From Cyanobacteria bacterium RM1_2_2 (GTDB lineage: Bacteria > Cyanobacteriota > Cyanobacteriia > Elainellales > Elainellaceae), in contig JAAUQT010000025.1 in assembly GCA_012033495.1 (NCBI GenBank), forward strand, positions 1-38,366: 38,366 nucleotides of DNA, written 5' to 3'. The notes below the pieces were generated by a model. It was not told where the DNA came from. It did no database searches and worked only from the letters and a program-made list of their open reading frames with translations. The position numbers and the translations under genes were made by a program. Positions 7,418 through 16,500 of the stretch are shown one piece after another. How positions within the stretch are numbered: the first letter of the stretch is position 1; the number at the start of each line of letters is the position of its first letter.

Positions 7418-8701
7418 GTGACTCAGACGAATTTGGATTTTCTGGCAAAAACAGATCCGGCTGTTGCTGAAATGATTCAAAAAGAGCTACAGCGCCAACG
7501 GGATCACCTCGAACTGATCGCAAGCGAAAACTTCACTTCTGCTGCGGTGATGGCGGCTCAAGGCTCAGTGCTGACCAACAAGTATGCAGAAGGGCTACCC
7601 ACCAAACGCTACTATGGCGGCTGCGAATTTGTTGATCAGGTTGAACAATTGGCGATCGATCGGGCAAAAGAACTGTTTGGAGCCGCCCACGCTAATGTCC
7701 AACCCCACTCCGGCGCACAGGCAAACTTTGCGGTGTTTTTAACCTTGCTGGAGCCAGGCGATACGTTCATGGGAATGGATCTCTCCCACGGTGGACACTT
7801 GACTCACGGTTCTCCAGTCAACGTTTCTGGCAAATGGTTTAAGTCCTGTCATTACGGCGTCAGTGCGGAAACTGAGCAGCTTGATTATGATCAAATCCGC
7901 GAACTGGCGTTACAGCACCGCCCGAAGCTGATCATTTGTGGCTATTCTGCCTATCCGCGCACCATTCACTTTGACAAGTTTCGGCAAATTGCGGATGAGG
8001 TGGGCGCTTACCTGATGGCAGACATTGCCCACATTGCCGGGTTGGTAGCAACAGGACACCACCCCAGCCCGATTCCATACTGTGATGTTGTCACCACCAC
8101 CACGCACAAAACATTGCGCGGCCCGCGCGGCGGACTGATCCTTACCCGCGATGCCGAATTGGGCAAGAAGTTCGATAAATCTGTGTTTCCAGGGACGCAG
8201 GGTGGCCCACTCGAACATGTGATCGCCGGGAAAGCTGTTGCGTTTGGAGAAGCCCTGAAGCCGGAATTCAAAGCCTATTCGGGTCAGGTGATCACCAATG
8301 CCCAGGCGCTCGCGGCTCAGTTGCAAAATCGCGGCTGCAAAATTGTTTCCAACGGAACCGAAAATCACCTGATGCTGGTCGATCTGCGCTCTATTAACAT
8401 GACGGGCAAAGTTGCCGATCAGTTGGTGAGTACGGTCAACATTACCGCCAACAAAAATACCGTTCCCTTCGATCCAGCTTCACCGTTTGTGACGAGCGGT
8501 TTGCGGCTTGGTTCTCCTGCCATGACGACACGCGGCATGGGAGCCGCTGAGTTCACCGAGATTGGAGACATCATTGCCGACCGGCTGCTGAATCCTGAAG
8601 ACGAAGCGGTGACTCAAGACTGCCGTCAGCGGGTAGCAGCCCTCTGTCAACGGTTTCCGCTCTACCCACATTTGCAGATTCCCGTTCCGGCGCTGGTGTA
8701 G
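7418..8701 (+). CDS. glyA: Serine hydroxymethyltransferase
   Basis: PLP enzyme that interconverts serine plus tetrahydrofolate with glycine plus methylene-THF, in one-carbon metabolism and, in cyanobacteria, the photorespiratory branch. The 427 residues match the family throughout: [43 protein letters not shown] and the cofactor-binding lysine at about K231 in [15 protein letters not shown] choose the GTG at 7418, seven bases after GGAG; a TTG two codons earlier is too close to that site. Between the stop codon and the terminator at 8934 sits a MITE-like insertion. Confidence 0.97.
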   Translation: MTQTNLDFLAKTDPAVAEMIQKELQRQRDHLELIASENFTSAAVMAAQGSVLTNKYAEGLPTKRYYGGCEFVDQVEQLAIDRAKELFGAAHANVQPHSGAQANFAVFLTLLEPGDTFMGMDLSHGGHLTHGSPVNVSGKWFKSCHYGVSAETEQLDYDQIRELALQHRPKLIICGYSAYPRTIHFDKFRQIADEVGAYLMADIAHIAGLVATGHHPSPIPYCDVVTTTTHKTLRGPRGGLILTRDAELGKKFDKSVFPGTQGGPLEHVIAGKAVAFGEALKPEFKAYSGQVITNAQALAAQLQNRGCKIVSNGTENHLMLVDLRSINMTGKVADQLVSTVNITANKNTVPFDPASPFVTSGLRLGSPAMTTRGMGAAEFTEIGDIIADRLLNPEDEAVTQDCRQRVAALCQRFPLYPHLQIPVPALV

Positions 8702-8710
8702 AGTGACTGA

Positions 8711-8912
8711 TATAGCGTTACGCATTGAGCTTAGGAGATTTCTAGGAAAAAGTTGTTGTCACGTTGGGGCAGGTTTGGACTCAGTCTCGCGTCGCCCAGA
8801 GGATTGATCTGCAAAACCTGCCCGTACCGGGGTAGAGGGTTTCCCAGAAATCTCCTTAGGACATAGGGGGTGGGGGCTACGCCTTGTCCTAAGCTTAGGC
8901 AGTACTGCTATA
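8711..8912. mobile_element. MITE-like element between the glyA stop and its terminator
   Basis: A ~202-bp element with terminal inverted repeats: TATAGC...AGCTTAGGA at the left end and the inverse TCCTAAGCTTAGG...GCTATA at the right. A second inverted pair lies inside (TTAGGAGATTTCTAGGAAA against TTTCCCAGAAATCTCCTTAGG). It has no coding capacity. It encloses dispersed repeat copy B, so it is either a nested insertion or a composite. It starts 10 bases after the glyA stop and ends 22 bases before the glyA terminator. No clear target duplication is seen, apart from possible TA. Confidence 0.7.
8766..8823. repeat. Dispersed palindromic repeat, copy B (inside the MITE-like element)
   Basis: Left end GGGGCAGGTTT, right end TGCAAAACCTGCCC. 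Same family as the copies at 6011, 10031, 21206, 31444 and 38297. Confidence 0.65.
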
Positions 8913-8933
8913 CGAAACTAAAGTGAAGTGAAG

Positions 8934-8980
8934 AAATGGACTGGATCAAACGCGATTCAGTCCATTTTGTATGTTTTTTT
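8934..8980 (+). terminator. Strong intrinsic terminator of glyA
   Basis: A 14-bp stem with one G-U pair (AAATGGACTGGATC against GATTCAGTCCATTT), six-base loop, followed by a T-rich tract ending in TTTTTTT. It lies 233 bases beyond the glyA stop because of the element between them. Confidence 0.85.
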
Positions 8981-9072
8981 AATCGCCTAAGTCGCTGCCT
9001 CACTTGAGATAAAGCGTCTTCCCCTCAATCGGTTGGACAGTTCCATTTCTCACCCCACCGTCTTTGCCTGTA

Positions 9073-9870
9073 TTAAGCCTGCCAGCCCGTTGCTGAGGCT
9101 TTGACGGCGGTTTTGAGGTCAGGCGTTAATTCGATGCTGTAGTTGAAAGGTGAGGTCGCAGTCGGGTCGGTTTGCCTCATTGCAGTGCCGTCAATTTTGC
9201 GAGGGGCAAAGTAAGAAATGGCATTCACCCACAGGTTTTTGCCATTCATGGCTAAGCCTTTGACTTGAAAGCTGTTGGTTTTGCCGTTGTTGATGGCGCT
9301 GAGATATACCGCCGATTGCAGATTGCCATTTCTGGGATTGAGCTTGGCAACGACAGCGGCTTTGGCTCCTCCTCCTGCACCATAGCTACGCATCCAAGCT
9401 TGGGTTGCACCAGCGCTGACTCGGCGGAAATCTTGAGTGGGCAAACCCTGAGTGCCATCAATACTAAAGACGCCATAGAGACCTGTGCCGTTATAGAACA
9501 GCCCCATGCCGCGACCATCAGCGCCAGTGGTTTCGTATTTGGTGTTTGCCCACTTCAGTTTGCCACCTTCATAGGAGAGCACAATCGGGTCTTGGTTGAT
9601 GCTAGTCGCTTGGCGAGTGCCGATGTAGAGAGTTTGAGTGCCTACCTTGACGCGAGCCGCACCGGATTGGGACGCCTGTGCTTCGGTCATTTTGCTGGTT
9701 AGCTTGACGGGATTCAGAGAGATGGAAGACGCAGATCGCCTTATGGAAAGGGTCGGCGTGATTTTGTTGCGCTTGATGAATTGGTTCGCTGAAGAGAGAG
9801 ACGTTAAGGAACGGGGTTGGTGTAATTTAGTCAGATCTACATGGTTTGAGGAGCCGTTGGAAAAAGTCAT
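9073..9870 (-). CDS. Unknown protein, 265 residues, beta-rich
   Basis: I do not recognise a family. Residues 1-60 are polar and basic without a normal signal peptide. From ~65 onward the sequence is Gly/Asn/Thr-rich with short beta-like strands and repeating patterns (VKVGTQTLYIGTRQ, GMGLFYNGTGLYGVFSIDGTQG, AAVVAKLNPRNGNLQSAVYLSAI, VKGLAMNGKNLWVNAISYFAP). This resembles blades of a beta-propeller or a surface/secreted domain. No good ribosome site precedes the first ATG, and an internal ATG at 9690 (MTEAQASQSG) is an alternative start. The missing signal peptide could mean a wrong start, an upstream frameshift or a genuinely cytoplasmic protein. It stands alone on the minus strand. Confidence 0.55.
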   Translation of the reverse strand: MTFSNGSSNHVDLTKLHQPRSLTSLSSANQFIKRNKITPTLSIRRSASSISLNPVKLTSKMTEAQASQSGAARVKVGTQTLYIGTRQATSINQDPIVLSYEGGKLKWANTKYETTGADGRGMGLFYNGTGLYGVFSIDGTQGLPTQDFRRVSAGATQAWMRSYGAGGGAKAAVVAKLNPRNGNLQSAVYLSAINNGKTNSFQVKGLAMNGKNLWVNAISYFAPRKIDGTAMRQTDPTATSPFNYSIELTPDLKTAVKASATGWQA

Positions 9871-10172
9871 TGCTGATAGGAGAAAAAGATAGTCTACTGA
9901 TTGCCTCTTCGAGGGTATGAGGCGCCATCAGGACTCGTCACTGAGAATTATGCGGAAGTTGCTCCAAACCTTATGGAATTCTTTCAGCCCCGTTGCATAC
10001 CTCTAACATTAAATCAGTTCGATCGTAGGTAGGGGCGGGTTTTGCAGTCAAATCGATTGTCGGATGCCCATTTGATTTGCTAGACCCGCCTGTTTCATCC
10101 CGTATTCAGCAACACCTGCCATTCTTCTGTCAGGGCAGTTTAGTTAGCCACCCCCTACTGGATCTGTTGTTC
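9871..10172. other. Intergenic region between the unknown protein and gntK
   Basis: About 300 bases without a gene. It contains dispersed repeat copy C (10031-10090). I see no promoter or terminator that stands out, although the 3' end of the gntP-gntK transcript should fall here. Confidence 0.4.
10031..10090. repeat. Dispersed palindromic repeat, copy C
   Basis: Left end AGGGGCGGGTTTTGCA, right end TAGACCCGCC. It belongs to the same family as the other copies but has G in place of A in the core (GGGCGGG). Confidence 0.65.
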
Positions 10173-11708
10173 TCACTCTTTTCGCTGAAACTCTGCGAGC
10201 GTTTTGAATTCTCCTACAGCATTAGCGTAGATTCGTTCATATACAGAGAATGAATGTTGATAGGTATGCAGCAAATCAAGATTGGGTAAGTGCCGCTCGC
10301 GAATTTGGATCAGTTGTTCCACATCTTCTAAGCGAGAGAGTGCTTGCACGGCATACATTCCCAATGCTGCTGCACCAAAGGCGCTGCCTTCATACACCTC
10401 AGGAACGAGCACTTCCGCATTAAATATATCTGCCATCATCTGTCGCCAAGGGGCTGAGCGGGCAAAGCCTCCCGATGCCCGGATTTCTTGAGTCGTGCCG
10501 GACAGATCTTGCAGCGCGAGATTGATGCTGTGAACGGCAAATAGAATGCCTTCCATCACGGCTCGAATAAAATGCGGTCGGCGATGGTGCAATCCGACTC
10601 CAAAGAAGATGCCGCGAGCATCGGGATTCCAATAAGGAGCGCGTTCTCCTAACAGGAAGGGTAAACAGAGCAGCCCTTCTGATCCAGCAGCAACTTCGCT
10701 CGCAGCTTGCACCATGAGGTCGTAAGGATCAATGCCTTGTTGCTTCGCTTGCTCAACTTCCGGTTGGCAAAAGTTATCCCGCAGCCACCGCAACACAATG
10801 CCGCCGCTATTGGAAGGGCCGCCAATCACCCAATGGTTTTCGGTCAGCGCATAACAGAAAGTTCGACCTTGCTGGTCTGTCATCGGCTGAGGAACCACTG
10901 CCCGCACCGCAGCACTTGTGCCAATGGTGATAGCAATTTGATGAGGAGCAATTGCCCCAACGCCCAAGTTTGCCAGCACTCCATCCGTTGCCCCGACCAC
11001 AATCGGCGTGTCAGTTGCCAAACCCATTGCTTTAGCATACTCAGGTTTGATGCCGCGCAAAATTTGGGTAGTTGGCACGAGGTCGCTGAGTTGATCAGAT
11101 CGGATGTTTGCTAGGGTCAGGGCTGTTTCATCCCACTGAAGTTGGGACAGATTCAATAACCCTGTTGCAGAGGCAATGGAATGATCCACCACAAAGCGAT
11201 TTAGCAGCCGATAAAGCACATATTCTTTGATAGAGATGAAGCGAGCGGCACGTTGAAAAATCTCCGGGTGCTCTTCTTGTAGCCACATCAGCTTCGGCAG
11301 CGGTGACATAGGGTGAATGGGCGTTCCTGTCCGCAAGTAGAGCGAATGCCCGGAATTATCTTGTTTTAATCGGGACGTTTGGGCAACACTGCGATTGTCT
11401 GCCCAGATGATGGCATGATGCAGTGGCTCACCCTCAGCATCAACCGCAATCAGACTATGCATGGCACCACTGAAACTCACAGCGGCAATCTGCGATTTCA
11501 ACACACCCGACTGATCCACCGCATCTCGCATGGCTGTCACTACCGCTGTAAAGATAGCCTGCGGATCTTGTTCTGCCCATCCTGGCTGAGGCACGAGTAG
11601 CGAATAGCCCTGATTGCCACTGCCTTTCACTTCACCCGTCGCCGCAAAAACAATGGCTTTGGTGCTGGTTGTGCCAATATCAACCCCAATGAAGTAGTTG
11701 TGACTCAT
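10173..11708 (-). CDS. gntK: Gluconokinase, FGGY type
   Basis: Phosphorylates D-gluconate to 6-phosphogluconate, feeding the oxidative pentose phosphate or Entner-Doudoroff route in the cytoplasm. The 511 residues have the FGGY N-domain phosphate motif GVDIGTTSTKA, the gluconokinase-typical SFSGAMHSLIAVD, IIWADNRS and RTGTPIHPMSPLPKL, the catalytic-base Asp at about D242 (VGATDGVLANLG), and the C-domain GERAPYWNPDARG and GGFARSAPWRQMMADIF. Substrate is assigned from those motifs and from the adjacent gntP permease upstream. The first 13 bases of the gene lie inside a 25-bp tandem duplication, so an extra ATG and mini-ORF precede the true start. Confidence 0.9.
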   Translation of the reverse strand: MSHNYFIGVDIGTTSTKAIVFAATGEVKGSGNQGYSLLVPQPGWAEQDPQAIFTAVVTAMRDAVDQSGVLKSQIAAVSFSGAMHSLIAVDAEGEPLHHAIIWADNRSVAQTSRLKQDNSGHSLYLRTGTPIHPMSPLPKLMWLQEEHPEIFQRAARFISIKEYVLYRLLNRFVVDHSIASATGLLNLSQLQWDETALTLANIRSDQLSDLVPTTQILRGIKPEYAKAMGLATDTPIVVGATDGVLANLGVGAIAPHQIAITIGTSAAVRAVVPQPMTDQQGRTFCYALTENHWVIGGPSNSGGIVLRWLRDNFCQPEVEQAKQQGIDPYDLMVQAASEVAAGSEGLLCLPFLLGERAPYWNPDARGIFFGVGLHHRRPHFIRAVMEGILFAVHSINLALQDLSGTTQEIRASGGFARSAPWRQMMADIFNAEVLVPEVYEGSAFGAAALGMYAVQALSRLEDVEQLIQIRERHLPNLDLLHTYQHSFSVYERIYANAVGEFKTLAEFQRKE

Positions 11709-11745
11709 ATCAAATAAACAAGTTGTGACTCATATCAAATAAACA
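11696..11745 (-). repeat. Perfect 25-bp tandem duplication across the gntP stop and gntK start
   Basis: The same 25 bases occur at 11696-11720 and 11721-11745. Each unit holds a TGA stop, one base, then an ATG start. The ancestral junction therefore probably had gntP stop and gntK start one base apart, and duplication pushed them to 26 bases. Confidence 0.95.
11710..11733 (-). other. Seven-codon mini-ORF created by the duplication
   Basis: After the gntP stop, the duplicated start reads MSHNLFI and ends at TGA, one base before the real gntK ATG (MSHNYF). A ribosome ending gntP could restart here, stop, and restart again at gntK. Whether this lowers or preserves gntK translation is unknown. 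Confidence 0.6.
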
Positions 11746-13198
11746 GACTAATAATCAGTACCACTAGGAACCCGACACAGCCCAAAATCGTTTCTAGAAC
11801 TGTCCAAGACCGCAATGTGTTTTTCTCAGAAATGCCCAGATAACGGCTGACCAGCCAGAAACCAGAGTCATTGACATGAGAGAGCACCGTTGCGCCAGAA
11901 GCGATAGAAATGGTGATCAGTCCCAAAATAGGCCCAGACAAGTTAGCCGCTTGAACGACAGGAGCAATCAGCCCGGCGGATGTCACCATCGAAACGGTAG
12001 CTGACCCTTGCGAAACCCGCACCGCCGTTGCAATCAAAAATGCCAGCACAATCACGGGCAAGTTGGTTGCAGCCATTGCGTTAGCTAAAGCTTCGCCTAC
12101 GCCGCTGGCTACCAAAGTTTTGCCAAAAACGCCGCCTGCTCCAGTCACTAGAATGATCAACCCAACTGGCTCAAGCGATTTGGTTGCAATATCTTGAATT
12201 TCGCGTCGAGAGAAACCTTGCCGTTTGCCGAGGTAGTAGAAAGACAGCAACGTTGCAATAATTAAGGCTGTGAATGGATGCCCCAAAAAGCTGAGAAAAT
12301 TGCGGACAGCGTTGCCTTCTGCAAACAAAACTGTCGAAACTGTGTTCAGCAAAATTAGCACGAGCGGAATGCAAATCAGCCCTAAAACGATGCCAAAACT
12401 GGGTACGGGACGAGTTTGAGCAACATCAATCCGCTCTTCGGTGCGCTCTTGGGTGGCAACACTGCTGACTTCAGGCTTGCGAACGTCATGAGGATGGGAA
12501 CTGCTAGCAGGCTCGTCGTCATCATCCAACAAACTGGCTGAGGGCATGTGCTCTAGCAACATATACTCTGGTACTTGAGCGTTAATTTTGCCACTAATAT
12601 ATTTGGCAAAGAAAATGCCACCGACTATCATGGCAGGAACCCCCGCAATCACACCAAACAGGATCACCCAACCCAAATCAGCGCCAATCAAAGAGGCGAC
12701 TGCGACAGGGCCTGGTGTGGGCGGAATGTAGCTGTGACCAATTGCCAAGCCTGCTGCTAGAGGAAGTGCGTAGTAAAGCAGCGATCGCCCGGTTCGTTGT
12801 GTCAAGCTATAAACCAGCGGAATCAGAATAATCAAGCCTACATCAAAAAAGACAGCTACCGAAACAATGAGTCCCGTTAGCCCCAATGCCCAAGGCGCCC
12901 GTTCTTCACCAAACTTACTGACCAACGTTATGGCCAGCCGTTCAGCCCCACCCGATGCCCGTAGCATTTCGCCAAACATTGTGCCGATTCCCACCACAAT
13001 GGCAATGAAGCCTAGCGTGCTGCCCATTCCATCCTGGATGGTTTGAGGAATTTCTTGAAGCGGAATTCCGGCTGCAATCGCCACAAACAAACTCGCAATT
13101 AGGAGAGCCAGAAATGCTTGTAAGCGAACCTTAATGACCAAAAACAACAGAAGTGCAATGCCTAGCACTGCAATCAAAATCAATAGACCAGGTGACAT
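11735..13198 (-). CDS. gntP: Gluconate:H+ symporter, GntP family
   Basis: Inner-membrane proton-coupled permease for gluconate or related aldonates. The 487 residues are almost entirely hydrophobic, with about 12 membrane spans. GntP-family features are visible: IVVGIGTMFGEMLRASGGAERLA, FFDVGLIILIPLVYSL, GLAIGHSYIPPTPGPVAVA, and near the C-terminus RVSQGSATVSMVTSAGLI and LSHVNDSGFWLVSRY. A charged loop (about residues 220-265) separates the halves. It precedes gntK on the same strand, which supports gluconate as substrate. No GntR or LacI-type regulator is nearby, and no clear ribosome site precedes its ATG. Confidence 0.92.
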   Translation of the reverse strand: MSPGLLILIAVLGIALLLFLVIKVRLQAFLALLIASLFVAIAAGIPLQEIPQTIQDGMGSTLGFIAIVVGIGTMFGEMLRASGGAERLAITLVSKFGEERAPWALGLTGLIVSVAVFFDVGLIILIPLVYSLTQRTGRSLLYYALPLAAGLAIGHSYIPPTPGPVAVASLIGADLGWVILFGVIAGVPAMIVGGIFFAKYISGKINAQVPEYMLLEHMPSASLLDDDDEPASSSHPHDVRKPEVSSVATQERTEERIDVAQTRPVPSFGIVLGLICIPLVLILLNTVSTVLFAEGNAVRNFLSFLGHPFTALIIATLLSFYYLGKRQGFSRREIQDIATKSLEPVGLIILVTGAGGVFGKTLVASGVGEALANAMAATNLPVIVLAFLIATAVRVSQGSATVSMVTSAGLIAPVVQAANLSGPILGLITISIASGATVLSHVNDSGFWLVSRYLGISEKNTLRSWTVLETILGCVGFLVVLIISLFI

Positions 13199-13512
13199 AA
13201 AAAATAGTTTTGAATAAAACCTTAGAATTTTTAACTCCCTTCTTCTATCCTTAAACTGTGAGCGATAAGCAACATCCTTCTAAATGAATAGAAACACTTT
13301 GGCGACAGTGAAGAAATATATCTACTTCTATACAATCTGTTATTTTTGGTGAACGGCTTCAAGGAAAAGAGCAGTATGGGCTTTGTTTGTCAGTTAATGA
13401 ATGATCGAATCTGCTAGGAATGGCTGAAGCTTCAGAACCGCAGTGATTGTGTAATTCTTCCTATGATCACGACGACAGTGCGTTGCTCAAATTTATCCCT
13501 TCTATTAACGCT

Positions 13513-16500
13513 ATGACTCTCACAACTCTTGATCGGTTTTGGGAAATTCTGGGCTGGGTTTTTGCTTTAGATAATCAGATCTTCCAAAGGACTGTAGCCT
13601 CACCGCAAGGAATAGGGTTCGCCATTTTTGTAGTTTTACTGGCGCAACTGTCACTATCGCTGGGTCAAAGCATTGTTTTATTCATTAATCGCGTTCAGCC
13701 GATTCGGTTTATTTTCAGCCTGTTGATCAGCGCTATTCTTTATCTATTCGAGTTTTTGTTTCTTGTTTTTAGCACCTGGCTGATTGGTCTTCTCCCCGGA
13801 ACCGTTCGTTTATCGCTCCCAACCTTATTCATTGTTCTAGGCTTAAGCTATGCGCCGTTGCTGTTTAGCGTGCTAGGAGCCTTACCCTATCTGGGCTTTC
13901 CGCTCTTGAGAATTTTGTCAATCTGGAACTTGTTGGCAATGGTGGTGGGCTTTAGTGCTGTTGCCAATGTAGGCATTGGAGTTGCTTTTTGGTATGTGGC
14001 GTTTGGTTGGTTTGTAAAAGAACTGCTGGAACACACGATCGGGCAACCAATTGCCAAGCTGGGGCGGCTTTTAGCGGAACGAGTGGCGGGGGTTCAGTTA
14101 GCGATTCGGCGAGCGGACTTGACAGAACTGCTGCAATCGGGGTTTGAAACGCGGTTTTCTCAGTTTGATGCGAGCCTGCGCGAAATTGCTGCCACTGCTC
14201 CCGGTTCGTTAGAGGCTGTCACCTTCACAGAGCCGCCCAACCCCCAGTCTGAAATGAACTTATTGGCTTCTGAGTCTGCTCTTTCGACTCCGTCAGATCA
14301 CTTTACGGCTGCCTATGAAGGCATTGATACCCGTATCGATACGACCCAAACTGGAGCGCGTCTCGTCCACCGACTGCGAGGCATCCCTCACGCGATTCGC
14401 CTAGGGCTAATTTTTCTGGGATTGAGTCTGCTCTTTCTGATCATTGCCATTTTGTTGCGACCCGTTCGGCTCACCCTATTTAGCTGGTATGGCGGACTGC
14501 CCTGGCTGTTGCGGCGGATCTTTGATTTATCCTGGGTGGGCTTGATTGCGATTATCTTTGCTGGGCTGTTGGCTCCCCTAGAAGCGCTGGGCTGGTGGGC
14601 AGGCTGGTATGGTGATGATTTGGATACTGGCAGTGCTTTGGCAATTGCGTCTGCGGCAGTTAGCGAGAGTGACCGTCAGAGCAGGGATGACTATCAGCGT
14701 AACAGCCTAGCCGATGAACCCCCCGCCCGCTACGTCGTCTATGTCGATGGCGTGGGGCAATCGGGAGAGGAGTATACCCCGGATGTAGTGGAATTTGTGC
14801 AGGCACTTCAGGTGGTTTTACCAGAAGAGATAGAGTTCGTGCAAGGGTTGATGCTGTATTCGGTGTTTAACCAGCCCTTGATTCAAGATCGCCCCTTAGC
14901 CTGGATCTGGCGATGGGCAGATAGAGTGCGGTGGCAAAATCCGGCGGCGCTGCTGGGCTTGATGGTGAATCTGCGGAATGCCTGGATTGTTGCCGTTTCT
15001 GCCGATAAGCGGTATGGCCCAATCTATAACCAGGGAATTGCCCAAGTGCTCTACAACGGGCTGATGCGGCATGGCTATAATCCAGATGACGGAACGCCTA
15101 TTACGTTCATTGGCTACAGCGGCGGCGCTCAGATGTCGGTGGCGGCGGCTCCCTATCTTAGACGAGTGTTCGACAGCGAGATTGAGGTCATTTCGCTTGG
15201 CGGCGTCATGAGTGCCAACAACAATTTTCTGAAACTGGGGCAGCTTTACCATCTGGTGGGCGAGCAGGACACGGTGACTCGTCTAGGATCAATCCTGTTT
15301 CCGGGGCGCTGGTCGCTGTTTGCCTTATCATACTGGAATCGAGCCAAACGCAAGGGCAAAATTAGCCAGGTTTCGCTTGGCCCAATGGGGCATCAAGTTC
15401 CGGGCGGGATGATGGATCCAGATGCCATCTTGCCCAATGGAAAGAGCAATCTTCAACAAACGATCTCGGTGGTTCTCTCGATTTTGGAAGGCCGTTTCTT
15501 AGTTGCCAAACCCCATCGCCCCAGACAAATCACCAATTACGAACGCTATCAGCAAGCCGACTTCAATCACTACACTTACTATCCCTTGACTCAAACGGTC
15601 GATTCGCAGTGGTATCGTCCGATTGCGCCTTGGATGGGTCGCTTGATTTTGCCCTCGTGCGCAGAACGTCGTCAGGTGAAAGGGGTTTGGTTTGAGGTGC
15701 ATCATGCCGATCGCGGGTATGAATCCTGGGTTGGGCAAACGGTGATGCTGCGCTGGGTGGATGATCCGGGTGTCAAACAACGAGTGCGAGCCGTCACCCG
15801 CGATGTGCATTTCAGTGTTGATGCAGAATATTCTAGCCAGTACGGGGACAGCATTCACCCTGAGCGCATCAACCATTGGCAGCGGGTTGGGCCGCTCGAA
15901 TCGCTGGCAGGCTCCCATCCGATGGATGATCTGATCGTGATGCTAACAGGTGAGGTAGAAGTTGAGGCAGGCGAGCGGCGGATTTTACGCATCACTCATC
16001 AGCCCGTTGAAATTACCGGACGCTATTACGCTTTGGTGCAGTTTGAAACCGCCGTGACCGGAACCGATTGCTTTCGAGTCCGGCATTTCAACCTGAACTC
16101 GCGTCAGTTTGATGGAGTGGCAGAGGAAGTGTGCTTACCGCCCGTGCTTTTGGCGCAAGCCTATGGCAGCTATCCTTCTACCACTCGTCACCTAGAGCAA
16201 TCGCCGCTGAATGAAACAGGTTGGTACATTTACGGTGCAAAAGATGCCGCCGGACAATTTGTAGTGCAGTCGCTTGCCCCCCGATCGCTGTTTCGCCTCC
16301 AGCCCGATCGCGTTGTCTTCGGTCGCAAAGCCTCTTACCGCTACATTCGACAGGAAGCTTGGGCAAACGCGGCAGCGCAAAAAGGAAAAATCTCCTCGGT
16401 GCTGTGTGTCGGCAATTCAGAAACTGACGAGATTCAATCTGCCATCGACGGCTGGAAAGTAGGCGATCGGGCGCTGTTGCTGCATGTCTATGGCGGCATT

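Noticed and set aside
7910-8368. 152-codon open frame antisense to glyA
   Set aside because: It arises from codon bias of glyA on the other strand; the sequence resembles no protein family.
12781-12788. HIP1 octamer GCGATCGC as a notable repeat
   Set aside because: I noticed only two perfect copies (12781 and about 16688), too few to be informative here.
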